Positions 1 through 9,202 of a stretch of DNA of 64,000 nucleotides are shown piece after piece. The notes beneath the pieces are model-generated. The model worked only from the letters and a program-made list of their open reading frames with translations. It ran no database searches and had not been told where the DNA came from. The position numbers and the translations under genes are program-made. The number at the start of each line of letters is the position of its first letter. Within the stretch, counting starts at the first letter, position 1. The stretch is from Acinetobacter sp. ASP199 (GTDB lineage: Bacteria; Pseudomonadota; Gammaproteobacteria; Pseudomonadales; Moraxellaceae), in contig NZ_CP062182.1 of assembly GCF_022700675.1 (NCBI RefSeq), forward strand, positions 62,001-126,000, written 5' to 3'.

Positions 1-611
1 ATTTGAGCCTTAATTTTAGCCTCGATTTTACGCACATTTTTAGCATTGATACGCTTGCTCATGGCACGTAATGGAATGAGCAGTTTTTCACCCATGCCAT
101 CAACCAGAACAAATTCAGGCTTATTATTACGCTGTTCGGTATACATGATGCCAGCAATATTCACTTCACCATAGACAATATGCAGGTCACAACACTGATC
201 GAAGAAGATATCCAAAGCCTGTGCATGTTTCTCAGTAAATTGTTTTTCACGACAAAGCTCGTGCAGGGTAATTCCTCTGCCATTTGGGCTGATAATTTTT
301 TCAACGACTAGCCCCAAACCTTTATCGGTCTGAACAAAGCCATATGGAGTTTCAACGGGGAACTCAAACTGGTTGTGTTGATAGTGATTTTTACAGAGCT
401 GTAAGTATTGCAATAGTTCACGGCGGAACTGTTTATACGCCCCTTGAGACAACTGGCGCTTGATCTTGCCATGACCTTTCCAGCCACCATCGAGATCCAC
501 ACGATCCGGATTCATGATCTTGATAATCTTGTCATCTTGCTCGGGGTGCTGAAAAACAATTTTTGAGCATCCTTGGCCCAGACGGGTAAGTTCATCAATT
601 TTATACATCAT
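1..611 (-). CDS. yrbL: YrbL-family (PhoP regulatory network) protein, 3' end outside the window
   Basis: Reading leftward from an ATG at 609-611 there are 203 open codons running off the window edge, so the C-terminus is missing. The start MMYKIDELTRLGQGCSKIVF followed by QHPEQDDKIIKIM resembles the YrbL family, a kinase-fold-like protein described in enterobacteria as PhoP-controlled; its biochemical role is not known. The later segment FVLVDGMGEKLLIPLRAMSKR matches the conserved YrbL part with VCDNIGESTLIPL. An AGGA seven bases upstream supports the first ATG; a second ATG follows at once (606-608). The gene is convergent with nothing visible here and its terminator lies outside. Confidence 0.7.
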   Translation of the reverse strand, partial: MMYKIDELTRLGQGCSKIVFQHPEQDDKIIKIMNPDRVDLDGGWKGHGKIKRQLSQGAYKQFRRELLQYLQLCKNHYQHNQFEFPVETPYGFVQTDKGLGLVVEKIISPNGRGITLHELCREKQFTEKHAQALDIFFDQCCDLHIVYGEVNIAGIMYTEQRNNKPEFVLVDGMGEKLLIPLRAMSKRINAKNVRKIEAKIKAQ

Positions 612-756
612 GCAATGTTCCTGATAAGTCGAAGGATCTCATCCTAAGCCGATGGCAAATTGGACAGATGGGGTAATGCTACCTAAAAATAAGCAAAATT
701 TCATGTGGTGACACGGAAATGATTTTTAAACTGATGATTTGCAAGTGTATAAAAAT

Positions 757-789
757 AAAAAAACCGAGCCATTCAGCCCGGTTTTTTGA
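757..789 (-). terminator. Rho-independent terminator after purC
   Basis: Stem AAACCGAGC / GCCCGGTTT with one internal mismatch and a six-base loop. On the minus strand it is followed by a run of T, and it lies just downstream of the purC stop, closing the dapA-bamC-purC operon. Confidence 0.8.
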
Positions 790-805
790 ATCTGTTATCG
801 ACAGA

Positions 806-1525
806 TTAGATATTGTCTAAATCAATACCTAAACGTGCAGCAACTTCTTCATACGCTTCAACCACGCCGCCTAGGCCTTGGCGGAAACGGTCTTTGTCCA
901 GTTTTTTCTTGGTGTCTTTGTCCCATAGACGGCAACCGTCTGGAGAGAATTCATCACCCAGTACGATACGGTCGTGGAACACACCGAATTCAAGTTTAAA
1001 GTCAACCAGAAGCATATTACCCGCTTCGAATAATGCTTTAAGCACTTCGTTCACTTGGTAAGTCAGTTCTTTCATTTTTGCCAGTTGTTCAGCTGTTGCC
1101 CAATCTAAAGCAATCGCTTGAGATTCGTTTACCATTGGATCGCCAAGAGCATCATCTTTAAAGAACAATTCGAATGTAGGAGGTGTTAACTCTTTACCTT
1201 CTTCAACACCAAGACGACGGCATAAAGAACCCGCAGCATAGTTACGTACCACACACTCTACAGGAATCATTTGAAGTTTCTTAACCAGTACTTCATTTGG
1301 TGTTAGCAATTTCTCAAAATGAGTTTCAATGCCAGCAGCTGCTAACTTTTCCATGATGAAGGCGTTAAAACGGTTATTCACCTTACCTTTACGATCCAGT
1401 TGTTCGATCTTTTCGCCATTAAATGCTGACGCATCGTCACGAAAAACTAAAATCAGGTGGTCTTCACTGTCTGTTGTATAGACAGATTTCGCTTTACCAG
1501 TATAGAGCAAGGTTTGTTTTAACAT
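806..1525 (-). CDS. purC: Phosphoribosylaminoimidazole-succinocarboxamide synthase (SAICAR synthetase)
   Basis: Cytosolic enzyme of de novo purine synthesis that joins CAIR and aspartate using ATP. The 239-residue length is that of stand-alone PurC. Visible family motifs are the N-terminal YTGKAKSVY, the substrate loop [14 protein letters not shown] near residue 85, LVDFKLEFG in the C-terminal third and [14 protein letters not shown]. It is the last gene of a dapA-bamC-purC array, the same order as in E. coli, 38 bases after the lipoprotein gene, and is followed by a terminator at 757-789. No defects are seen. Confidence 0.97.
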   Translation of the reverse strand: MLKQTLLYTGKAKSVYTTDSEDHLILVFRDDASAFNGEKIEQLDRKGKVNNRFNAFIMEKLAAAGIETHFEKLLTPNEVLVKKLQMIPVECVVRNYAAGSLCRRLGVEEGKELTPPTFELFFKDDALGDPMVNESQAIALDWATAEQLAKMKELTYQVNEVLKALFEAGNMLLVDFKLEFGVFHDRIVLGDEFSPDGCRLWDKDTKKKLDKDRFRQGLGGVVEAYEEVAARLGIDLDNI

Positions 1526-1563
1526 GAGGGAACCTTCTACAAAAAAAAATACCTAGAAAATGT

Positions 1564-2169
1564 CTAGGCTGGCCAATTTTGGTAAATCTGGTTTAACAGT
1601 TCTGCTGCTTTTTCGCGGTCGGCAAAACTGTTATCAGGATTAAACACAGCCAGGGTGTTACTCGAACCTGCAGGAGAGAGTCTTAAAACATAGGTCTGCT
1701 GATCGACCTGAATCGTTACCTGGTAACGATCTTTGCTTTGACCAACGATGGAATGGTTAAGGCTGCTGAGCGTGGCAAGAGTATATTGCCATATTGTAGC
1801 AGCATTTCCATCAATTTTGAGCAACGGATTTTGATTTCCATCCATCACCAGCTGTGGCTTTCCCGTTATATCTGTAACAGTTTCATCCGTTTGAGTTGAA
1901 CGAACTGGCTCAGCAGAAGGGCGTGGCAGGGCAAAACGGTTACCACGCTCATTTTCCAGTTTTGGTGCATGTTCAATCGCAAGCGGATCTACTGTCGGAG
2001 CAGGATACAATGGCGTTGCAGGACGAACCATAGCACCTTCAGGGTATTGCAGAGGCTCTAGCGTAGTTGTGTCCTTGTAGTCTAACGTGCCATTTTTAAA
2101 GGCCATTGAACTACAACCCGCTAAACTGAATGCTGAAAGGGCAAGGATAAGTCCTAAACGTAATTGCAT
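1564..2169 (-). CDS. bamC: BamC/NlpB-like outer-membrane assembly lipoprotein (short form)
   Basis: A 201-residue lipoprotein: a signal peptide ends in LAGC with lipidated Cys19, followed by a proline-rich linker (residues 40-60) and a C-terminal domain of about 100 residues. Position decides the name: it lies between dapA and purC exactly where enterobacteria carry nlpB/bamC, an accessory lipoprotein of the beta-barrel assembly machine in the outer membrane. At 201 residues it is much shorter than E. coli BamC (about 344), which suggests that one of the two globular C-terminal domains is absent. It starts 12 bases after dapA, so co-transcription is likely. The family call rests mainly on synteny and lipoprotein features. 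Confidence 0.75.
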   Translation of the reverse strand: MQLRLGLILALSAFSLAGCSSMAFKNGTLDYKDTTTLEPLQYPEGAMVRPATPLYPAPTVDPLAIEHAPKLENERGNRFALPRPSAEPVRSTQTDETVTDITGKPQLVMDGNQNPLLKIDGNAATIWQYTLATLSSLNHSIVGQSKDRYQVTIQVDQQTYVLRLSPAGSSNTLAVFNPDNSFADREKAAELLNQIYQNWPA

Positions 2170-2181
2170 AGTATTGTGCTC

Positions 2182-3081
2182 TTATTTAATGACGCCCGCT
2201 GCAGCAAGTGCTTCATGAAGCGGAGCGCGATATTGTTCTGCAAGTGGTGTTAACGGCAGGCGAATACCTGTACCGATAAGGCCCATGTCATGGAGTGCCC
2301 ATTTCACAGGAATTGGATTCGATTCGCAAAATAAAATATTGTGTAAATTTGCAACCTGAGCGTTCAGCTCTTCAGCACGAGCAGCATCACCGGCAATGGC
2401 AGCAGTACACACTTCACTCATGACTTTTGGTGCAATGTTGGCAGTCACAGAAATATTACCTTTTGCACCATGTGCCATGAGCTGGTACGCCGTTGCATCA
2501 TCACCAGAATACACGGTCATGTCTTTGCTTTGTAAGCCTGCGATGAGTGCGGCACCACGTTCAACATCACCTGTCGCATCCTTGATACCGACGATTTGCG
2601 GAATATCTGCCAGACGAATGACAGTTTCATTTAACATGTCCACACCGGTACGGCCTGGTACGTTGTACAGGATCTGTGGCAGGTCTACTGCTTCAGCAAT
2701 CGCTTTATAGTGCTGATACAGGCCTTCTTGAGTCGGCTTGTTGTAATATGGAGTCACCAGCAGGGCAGCATCTGCGCCCAGGTCTTTGGCTTCCTGAGTC
2801 AGTTCAATGGCTTCATGTGTTGAGTTTGCGCCTGTGCCGGCAATAACTGGAATTCGTTTGTTGGCAACACGGATGATTTCTTTGATCACTTGCGTGTGTT
2901 CGCTCATGCTCAGCGTTGATGCTTCGCCTGTTGTACCTACAGCTACGATGCTGTTGGTTCCCTCTGCAATGTGCCACTCAACGAGCTTCTCGAGACCCTT
3001 CCAATCTACGCTGCCATCTTCAAACATAGGGGTGACGATTGCGACAATGGAACCCTGAATGGTCTGTGCTTGCTGAGTCAT
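2182..3081 (-). CDS. dapA: 4-hydroxy-tetrahydrodipicolinate synthase
   Basis: Condenses pyruvate with aspartate semialdehyde, the first committed step of diaminopimelate/lysine synthesis, feeding peptidoglycan. TIM-barrel enzyme of 299 residues. The pyruvate-binding GTTGE is at residues 49-53, the proton-relay tyrosine is in LYNVPGRTG (Tyr139) and the Schiff-base lysine in VGIKDATGD (Lys167). First gene of the dapA-bamC-purC operon; an AGGATAG sequence precedes the ATG on the minus strand. The 718-base gap upstream must hold its promoter. Confidence 0.97.
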   Translation of the reverse strand: MTQQAQTIQGSIVAIVTPMFEDGSVDWKGLEKLVEWHIAEGTNSIVAVGTTGEASTLSMSEHTQVIKEIIRVANKRIPVIAGTGANSTHEAIELTQEAKDLGADAALLVTPYYNKPTQEGLYQHYKAIAEAVDLPQILYNVPGRTGVDMLNETVIRLADIPQIVGIKDATGDVERGAALIAGLQSKDMTVYSGDDATAYQLMAHGAKGNISVTANIAPKVMSEVCTAAIAGDAARAEELNAQVANLHNILFCESNPIPVKWALHDMGLIGTGIRLPLTPLAEQYRAPLHEALAAAGVIK

Positions 3082-3799
3082 TTTAAAAAACTATCCTATT
3101 TGTCCATCCGAAGAGATTGAGAAAACATAAATTGGGATGGGTTTGTATTTTGATTTGTAGCAAATTCAATGCATTTGCGCTGAATCGAATATTGCGTATG
3201 CAAATTATGACTGATCAGCAGCATAAGAACAATATGCTTTGCTGAAAGCCACTTAATTCTTTATACAAAGCTCTGTCATAACAAGCAAGTAATAAAAAGA
3301 ATGAAGCTTCTCGTAAAACTATAAGGAAAGAGTCTTATTTTTATACAGTTTAGATAATCAGACTCTGAAATAGAGTCACCATTTAGCTGACTATTTAAAT
3401 AATTGATTACATTGAAAACTCAAATAGTTAAGAGATTTGTTAAGATTTATAAATAATTATTCAATAGCTAAAACATATCAATAATACAGGGATGGTCATC
3501 ACTGAAAATGCATTAAAACCCCTCTAATAATTCTTTTTAAATATTAATTAATTTTCAGTTATTTATTGAGTGTTGAATTTTTTAAGTTGATCTGTAAGCC
3601 TTAAACCTTTAAACAGGAATTTTTTAGTAATGGCAATAATTGTTTTTGCGACTTTCTGATAATTCATTCCAAACAACGGAATCCAACCTTGTTTGGGTAT
3701 ATCCTAGTAAAACGTTCAACTTATTGGTAGTTAAATCCGACTTCGGTCTCATAGATGATGACGGCTCTATTTGAACGCTGATTGAACAAGGATACTCCA
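3082..3799. other. 718-base AT-rich intergenic region between dapA and a divergent permease
   Basis: No open reading frame with coding character is seen. It must hold both divergent promoters. Near the permease end there are two inverted repeats: CCAAACAA (3669-3676) with TTGTTTGG (3689-3696), and CGTTCAA (3712-3718) with TTGAACG (3771-3777). They could be operator half-sites for a regulator of the permease; no regulator gene is adjacent. Confidence 0.5.
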
Positions 3800-5017
3800 A
3801 TGGAAAAATCAGACAATAAGCATGCGATAGTCACGGTAGGGATCTGTTTCCTGATCGCCGTGATTGAAGGCTTAGATATTCAGGCGGCTGGTATTGCAGC
3901 AGCGGGTATTCGTGAGCATTTTGGTCTCGATAGCTCGCAATTGGGTGTGTTTTTTAGTGCAGGGATTCTGGGTCTATTGCCTGGTGCACTGGTTGGTGGG
4001 CGTATTGCAGACCGTATCGGTCGTAAAACAGTTTTAATTTGGTCTACTGCAATCTTTGCAGTATTCACATTATGTACGATATGGGTAAATAGCTTTAACT
4101 CATTATTGGCAGTGCGTTTCCTTGCTGGTGCTGGTCTAGGTGCTGCGATGCCAATTCTGATTACACTTGCATCTGAAGCAGTATCGCCTGCAAACCGTGG
4201 TCGTGCGGTAGGCTTGATGTACTGTGGTATGCCAGTGGGTGCAGCGATCTTATCTTTGGTTGCAAGTACAGAGTTTGGTTCTGACTGGAAAAATATTTTC
4301 TACCTCGGTGGTTTGTTACCAATCATTGTGATTCCCGTGATGCTGTTCTTGTTACCTGAATCTAAAGAATATTTAAAAGCAAAAGACAAAGCGAACAATG
4401 CGCCAGCAGATACAGTTGACACACAAGGTTCATTCAAAGATTTGTTTAACTCAAAAAATCTAGGTCGTACTTTATTCATTTGGGTGTGCTACTTCTTCAC
4501 ATTGATGGTGGTTTACATCATGTTGAGCTGGTTGCCTTCATTGTTCCAAGAGCTTGGCTTCACACGTAAAGAAGGTGCAACTGCGCAGTTCTACTTCATG
4601 GTGAGTGCAACTGTAGGTACCGTAATTCTAGGTGTATTAACAGACCGTTGGAAAAAAGCCTACGTCATTCTGTTGATGTACGGTGGTATCTTGGCAGGAC
4701 TATTAGCACTGAACGCTGCAGGTTCATTAATTCAAATGTACATGGCTTCAGCATTGGTTGGTTCATTCGTGATTGGTTGTCAAGGTGTACTCTACGCATT
4801 TGGTGGTATCGTTTACCCAACTGAAGTTCGTGGCACAGGTATTGGGGTTGCGTCAGCTGTAGGTCGTGTAGGCGCAATGCTTGGGCCAGCAATTGCGGGC
4901 GCATTACTCACCGCGGGTTATGGTGCAGCAGGTGTAATCTCAGCAGCGATTCCATGTATCATCATTTCAGCGATTGCGATGTTGTTATTGGTTCGTAAGA
5001 TGAACAGCACTGCATAA
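3800..5017 (+). CDS. MFS aromatic acid:H+ symporter (AAHS family), MhpT-like
   Basis: Inner-membrane permease with about 12 predicted membrane segments. Close resemblance to E. coli MhpT, the 3-(3-hydroxyphenyl)propionate permease: FSAGILGLLPGALVGG, the MFS loop GRIADRIGRK, LMYCGMPVGAA and the C-terminal GRVGAMLGP. The AAHS signature near the start (EGLDIQAAGIAA) contains the charged residues used by these proton symporters. A reading frame opens earlier with TTG at 3782, but an AAGGA seven bases before the ATG at 3800 favours the later start (405 residues). It stands alone with its own terminator and no catabolic genes beside it, so the substrate is unknown. Confidence 0.85.
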   Translation: MEKSDNKHAIVTVGICFLIAVIEGLDIQAAGIAAAGIREHFGLDSSQLGVFFSAGILGLLPGALVGGRIADRIGRKTVLIWSTAIFAVFTLCTIWVNSFNSLLAVRFLAGAGLGAAMPILITLASEAVSPANRGRAVGLMYCGMPVGAAILSLVASTEFGSDWKNIFYLGGLLPIIVIPVMLFLLPESKEYLKAKDKANNAPADTVDTQGSFKDLFNSKNLGRTLFIWVCYFFTLMVVYIMLSWLPSLFQELGFTRKEGATAQFYFMVSATVGTVILGVLTDRWKKAYVILLMYGGILAGLLALNAAGSLIQMYMASALVGSFVIGCQGVLYAFGGIVYPTEVRGTGIGVASAVGRVGAMLGPAIAGALLTAGYGAAGVISAAIPCIIISAIAMLLLVRKMNSTA

Positions 5018-5020
5018 ATA

Positions 5021-5054
5021 AAAAAAAGCCCGCATTGAGCGGGCTTTTTTTTTA
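5021..5054 (+). terminator. Terminator after the aromatic-acid permease
   Basis: AAAAAAAGCCCGC / GCGGGCTTTTTTTTT hairpin with loop ATTGA and a long T run directly after the stop codon at 5015-5017. Confidence 0.9.
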
Positions 5055-5231
5055 TTTAACTTTCTTAACTTAAGGTCATTTTTAGCCATGTTTTGCAGGA
5101 TAGCCATCTGCTGAATGGAGGAGGAGTTTTGGCAGAATGCCGAGACATGTATTTTTACCTAAAGGGCTAAAAATATTCTCCAGTTTTAGGCTATGCTTGG
5201 ACATAAACTTAGCTTTCAAGGGATGAAAAGG

Positions 5232-5858
5232 ATGCAGAATGCGGCACTGATTGTGGTGGATATACAACGAGGATTTACTCCGGGAGGTAATCTGGCTGTG
5301 GCACATGCCGATCAGATTATTCCGAATATCAACCGATTGGGACCATATTTTGACAATATTGTACTGACTCAGGACTGGCATCCAGAAAATCATATTTCCT
5401 TTGCCGAAAACCATTCTGGTAAAACACCTTTTGAGATGATTCAGCTGGAGTATGGTCCGCAAGTCCTGTGGCCTAGCCATTGTGTGCAAGGCACTGAAGA
5501 TGCAGAGCTGCATCCTGAGTTGGATCTGCCACAGGCACAGCTGGTCATCCGTAAAGGCTTTCATCCGCATATCGACAGCTACTCTGCCTTTATGGAAGCG
5601 GACCAAAAGACCAGTACCGGTCTGGCGGGTTATTTACGAGAGCGTGGTATTGATACGGTATTTATTGTAGGCATTGCGACGGACTTCTGTGTGGCCTGGA
5701 CCGCGATAGATGCACGTAAGCTGGGCTTTCAAACCTTTGTTATTTCAGATGCGACTAAGGGCATTGACCTGAATGGTTCGCTGCAACATGCCTGGCAGGA
5801 CATGCTGGCTCAAGGCGTGAAGCGTATTTATATGAAAGACATCATTCAAGCTGCTTAA
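5232..5858 (+). CDS. pncA: Nicotinamidase
   Basis: Hydrolyses nicotinamide to nicotinate and ammonia in the NAD salvage (Preiss-Handler) route; pncB, which uses the product, lies 10 kb downstream. Cysteine-hydrolase fold of about 208 residues. From the chosen start the triad is Asp10 (IVVDIQ), Lys108 (IRKGFHPHIDSYSAF) and Cys153 (ATDFCVAW); metal ligands Asp48, His50 and His83 (QDWHPENH, PSHCVQG) are present. The frame opens at 5193, but E. coli PncA aligns from the ATG at 5232 and an AAGGG lies nine bases upstream of it. Upstream ATG at 5223 is the alternative. Confidence 0.93.
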   Translation: MQNAALIVVDIQRGFTPGGNLAVAHADQIIPNINRLGPYFDNIVLTQDWHPENHISFAENHSGKTPFEMIQLEYGPQVLWPSHCVQGTEDAELHPELDLPQAQLVIRKGFHPHIDSYSAFMEADQKTSTGLAGYLRERGIDTVFIVGIATDFCVAWTAIDARKLGFQTFVISDATKGIDLNGSLQHAWQDMLAQGVKRIYMKDIIQAA

Positions 5859-5914
5859 ACCTTTATTGCAAAAACTTGCCTCTAAATGAGTATGCTAAGC
5901 TGCTGAATTCAATA

Positions 5915-5949
5915 GCCGTGGACAGTGCTGACTGCCACGGCATATTTCT
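5915..5949 (+). terminator. Possible terminator hairpin after pncA
   Basis: GCCGTGG-A-CAGT / ACTG-CCACGGC forms an 11-bp stem with one bulged A and a GCTG loop, followed by a mildly T-rich stretch. It covers the GTG at 5925, an argument against that codon being the start of the next gene. Confidence 0.5.
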
Positions 5950-5972
5950 TTTATGACACCTGGATTGACCAC

Positions 5973-6932
5973 ATGTCAGCATTACTACGCTTCACACAAT
6001 TTATTCAAAAGACCTTTGCACTATGGGTCATGCTCTTTTCTGGCATTGCCTTGCTGGTCCCTGAAGCTTTTGTCTGGTTGAGAGCTTATATTCCGTGGAT
6101 GTTGGGCATCATCATGTTCGGCATGGGTATGACCATGACCGTGGGCGATTTTAAAAGTGTTCTGCAAAGTCCGAAAGCCGTGGCGATTGGTGTCGTCGCC
6201 CAGTTTGTGGTGATGCCAGGCCTGGCTTTTCTACTGTGTCAGCTGTTTCAGCTCCCTGCAGAAATTGCGATAGGCGTGATTCTGGTGGGTTGCTGCCCGG
6301 GCGGAACGGCATCGAATGTGATTACCTATATGGCCAAGGGTAATACCGCTTTATCGGTGGCCTGTACTTCGGTATCGACCTTACTCGCTCCATTACTGAC
6401 TCCAGCAGTATTTTATCTGTTGGCCAGCCAGTGGATTGAGATCAATGCCATGTCGATACTGGTGTCAATTCTACAGGTGGTCTTGTTTCCGATTGTGTTG
6501 GGCCTGATTGTACGGGCTATTCTTAAAACTAAGGTTGAAGCGTATATCCAGGTTATGCCGGTCGTGTCAGTGGTGGCGATTGTTGCGATTGTGGCTGCAA
6601 TTATTGCAGGCAGTAAAACCCAGATTCTGGAGTCCGGTTTAATGATTTTAGGCATCGTCGCCTTACACAATGGCTTGGGTTATTTACTTGGCTACTGGGC
6701 TGCTCGTATCTTTAAGCTCCAGGAAATTGATTGCCGCGCGGTATCGATTGAAGTCGGGATGCAGAACTCTGGTTTGGGTGTCGCGCTGGCAGCAACACAT
6801 TTTGCTGCTTCACCAATGACAGCTGTGCCAAGTGCGATTTTCAGTTTATGGCACAATATTTCAGGGCCCATACTCGCGACCTATTGGGCACGTCAAAAAA
6901 TCCAAAGTCCAGTTGACCAACCGAAATCTTAA
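5973..6932 (+). CDS. Bile acid:sodium symporter (BASS) family transporter, PanS-like
   Basis: Inner-membrane protein of 319 residues with about ten hydrophobic segments. It resembles PanS of Salmonella, reported to take up ketopantoate: MFGMGMTMTVGDFK, the crossover-helix motif VGCCPGGTASNVITYMAKGNTALSV and CRAVSIEVGMQNSGLG are all family hallmarks. The first possible start (GTG at 5925) lies inside a hairpin; the ATG at 5973 gives the usual family N-terminus with a GGA eight bases upstream. It follows pncA after about 110 bases. Substrate not determined; pantoate precursors and other organic anions are possible. Confidence 0.85.
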   Translation: MSALLRFTQFIQKTFALWVMLFSGIALLVPEAFVWLRAYIPWMLGIIMFGMGMTMTVGDFKSVLQSPKAVAIGVVAQFVVMPGLAFLLCQLFQLPAEIAIGVILVGCCPGGTASNVITYMAKGNTALSVACTSVSTLLAPLLTPAVFYLLASQWIEINAMSILVSILQVVLFPIVLGLIVRAILKTKVEAYIQVMPVVSVVAIVAIVAAIIAGSKTQILESGLMILGIVALHNGLGYLLGYWAARIFKLQEIDCRAVSIEVGMQNSGLGVALAATHFAASPMTAVPSAIFSLWHNISGPILATYWARQKIQSPVDQPKS

Positions 6933-7013
6933 GCTGATTTTTTTATTTTTTTCAAAGTGATACGGGGTGTTTTTTGCTCTGTATGGGCACTAAAGCAGCT
7001 GGGTGTAACATAA

Positions 7014-7031
7014 TCGTCATAAAGCCGACCT
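7014..7031 (+). promoter_or_regulatory. Possible Pho box upstream of ppk
   Basis: TCGTCATAAAGCCGACCT matches the PhoB consensus (two 7-base units, 11-base period) at 12 of 18 positions by hand; a weaker third unit GTGTAAC lies 11 bases upstream at 7003. Induction of ppk by phosphate starvation is reported in Acinetobacter ADP1, which fits. Confidence 0.35.
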
Positions 7032-7086
7032 AACATGCCGGCTACAGAGGCGACACAATCAGACTGTTTTAGACAGCATCCCTATC

Positions 7087-9150
7087 ATGACAAATTTTCA
7101 ACACACATCGGCGACATATTTTAATCGCGAGCAATCCTTGTTTGAATTTCATCAACGCGTTTTGGCTCAGGCCATGAATCCAAGTTTACCTTTACTTGAG
7201 CGTTTGAATTTTCTCATTATTTTTTCGCGTAATTTAGACGAGTTTTTTGAAATTCGAGTTGCAGGCTTAATGAAGCAGCTCGACTTAAATGCACTGACAC
7301 GTACGCCTGATGCGATTCCAACAGAACAAGTGCTTGAGGACTTGTCTAAGGTGATTCATCAAGCGGTGCAACAACAATACGATATTTTAAATCATACGAT
7401 TTTGCCGCAGTTACAAAGCCAAGGTATTCATTACATTCAGTATCAAGATATCTTGCATAAGCATAAAGCTTGGATTCAGGACTATTTTACTCGCCAGGTA
7501 AAGCCGGTATTAACGCCGATTAGTCTAGATCCTTCGCATCCATTTCCACGATTGGTGAATAAAAGCCTGAACTTCATTGTGAGTTTAGAAGGGCGCGATG
7601 CTTTTGGCCGCTCAATTGAATTGGCGATTGTGCCAGCACCACGTTCTTTGCCGCGTTTAATTTGTTTACCCAAAGAAGTGGCCGGCAATGAACAAGAACA
7701 GATTTTCCTGACTGCGATTATTCAACAGCACATCAGTGATGTATTTCCTGGCATGAAAGCGACGGGGTGTTATGCATTTCGTGTCACACGTAATGCCGAT
7801 TTAGTCCTTGCCGAAGACGTGGATGATTTGGCGGTGGCATTGAAAGATGAGCTTTCATCACGGCGGTTTGGCCGTGCGGTACGTTTAGAAATCGAAGATG
7901 ATTGTCCACAAAGTATTATTGATTATTTGCTCAATGAGTTCGATCTCGATACACGTCAACTCTATAAAATCAGTGGCCCGATCAATCTGCCACGTATGTC
8001 GATGAGTTTTAATCGACCAGAATTGAAATATCCGATTTTTAATCCTGTGATTCCGAAAGTATTAAGAAAAAAACATACGATCTTCGACACACTGAAAAAA
8101 CAAGATGTACTGCTACATCATCCCTTTGATTCTTTTCAGCCAGTGATTCAAATGTTGAAAGATGCTGCCAATGACCCAAATGTCTTGGCCATTAAGCAAA
8201 CTTTATACCGTAGTGGCCCAGATTCAGAAATTGTTCAAGTCCTGGCGGAAGCTGCGCGTAATGGGAAAGAAGTCACAGCCGTGATTGAGTTACGTGCCCG
8301 TTTTGATGAAGAATCGAATATTATGGTGGCCAATATTCTGCAAGAAGCAGGTGCGGTGGTGGTATATGGCATTGTAGGCTATAAAACACATGCCAAAATG
8401 ATTTTGATCGTACGCCGTGAACATCAGGAACTGTGTCGTTATGTGCATTTAGGTACCGGCAATTATCATGCGGGCAATGCCAAAATGTACACCGACTATG
8501 GGCTCATGACGACGCATCATGACATCTGTGAAGATGTGCACTTGATGTTCCAGGAGCTCACCGGTATGGGTAAAATGGCAAAATTAAAATGCCTGTTACA
8601 CGCCCCATTTACCTTACATAGTGAGTTGCTAAAACTTATTGAACAAGAAATTGAATATACCCAACAAGGTCAACAAGGGCACATCATCATTAAAGTTAAT
8701 GCGTTGACTGAACCCATGTTGATTACTGCCCTGTATCGTGCCTCGCAAGCTGGTGTTAAAGTCGATTTAATTATTCGTTCAATTTGCTGTTTGATTCCAC
8801 AGATTGCAGAATTGTCTGAGCAGATCCATGTGCGTTCAATTGTGGGACGTTTCTTAGAACATACCCGTGTGTATTATTTCCGTCATGCGGGGCAAGACAA
8901 ACTCTACTGTGCAAGTGCCGATTGGATGGGACGGAATTTATTCTCCCGTGTGGAAACCTGTTTCCCTATTTTTGATGCGAAAATTAAACAACGTATTTTA
9001 AAACATGGTTTGCTTAATTATTTGCAAGACAACCAAAATGCATGGAAGTTACAAGGCAACGGTACTTGGCATAAAGTACAGCCTGCAGTGGGTGAAGCAG
9101 CACATAATGCACAACAATATTTGATACAAAAAGCAGCACAAAAGATCTAA
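7087..9150 (+). CDS. ppk: Polyphosphate kinase 1
   Basis: Reversibly polymerises the terminal phosphate of ATP into polyphosphate; peripheral inner-membrane or cytosolic homotetramer. At 687 residues it is nearly the E. coli length (688). The autophosphorylated histidine falls at the identical number, His435 (GYKTHAKM), followed by [20 protein letters not shown]. The second conserved histidine lies in [11 protein letters not shown], and ADWMGRN of the C-terminal PLD-like domain is intact. The N-terminal four-helix part ([15 protein letters not shown]) is complete, so start and end look correct. Transcribed alone; a Pho box-like site lies 56 bases upstream of the ATG. Confidence 0.97.
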   Translation: MTNFQHTSATYFNREQSLFEFHQRVLAQAMNPSLPLLERLNFLIIFSRNLDEFFEIRVAGLMKQLDLNALTRTPDAIPTEQVLEDLSKVIHQAVQQQYDILNHTILPQLQSQGIHYIQYQDILHKHKAWIQDYFTRQVKPVLTPISLDPSHPFPRLVNKSLNFIVSLEGRDAFGRSIELAIVPAPRSLPRLICLPKEVAGNEQEQIFLTAIIQQHISDVFPGMKATGCYAFRVTRNADLVLAEDVDDLAVALKDELSSRRFGRAVRLEIEDDCPQSIIDYLLNEFDLDTRQLYKISGPINLPRMSMSFNRPELKYPIFNPVIPKVLRKKHTIFDTLKKQDVLLHHPFDSFQPVIQMLKDAANDPNVLAIKQTLYRSGPDSEIVQVLAEAARNGKEVTAVIELRARFDEESNIMVANILQEAGAVVVYGIVGYKTHAKMILIVRREHQELCRYVHLGTGNYHAGNAKMYTDYGLMTTHHDICEDVHLMFQELTGMGKMAKLKCLLHAPFTLHSELLKLIEQEIEYTQQGQQGHIIIKVNALTEPMLITALYRASQAGVKVDLIIRSICCLIPQIAELSEQIHVRSIVGRFLEHTRVYYFRHAGQDKLYCASADWMGRNLFSRVETCFPIFDAKIKQRILKHGLLNYLQDNQNAWKLQGNGTWHKVQPAVGEAAHNAQQYLIQKAAQKI

Positions 9151-9160
9151 CGTGCGAATA

Positions 9161-9190
9161 AAAAAAGCCCGACATTATGTCGGGCTTGTT
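9161..9190. terminator. Bidirectional terminator between ppk and the smp-like gene
   Basis: GCCCGACA-TTA-TGTCGGGC stem. The T run is strong on the minus strand (end of the 9203-10474 gene) and weak on the plus strand (end of ppk). Confidence 0.8.
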
Positions 9191-9202
9191 CAATCTAAAA
9201 CT

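Noticed and set aside
5082..5606. 174-codon minus-strand frame opposite pncA
   Set aside because: Lies antisense to a gene with an intact catalytic triad, has no ribosome site and no recognisable domain.
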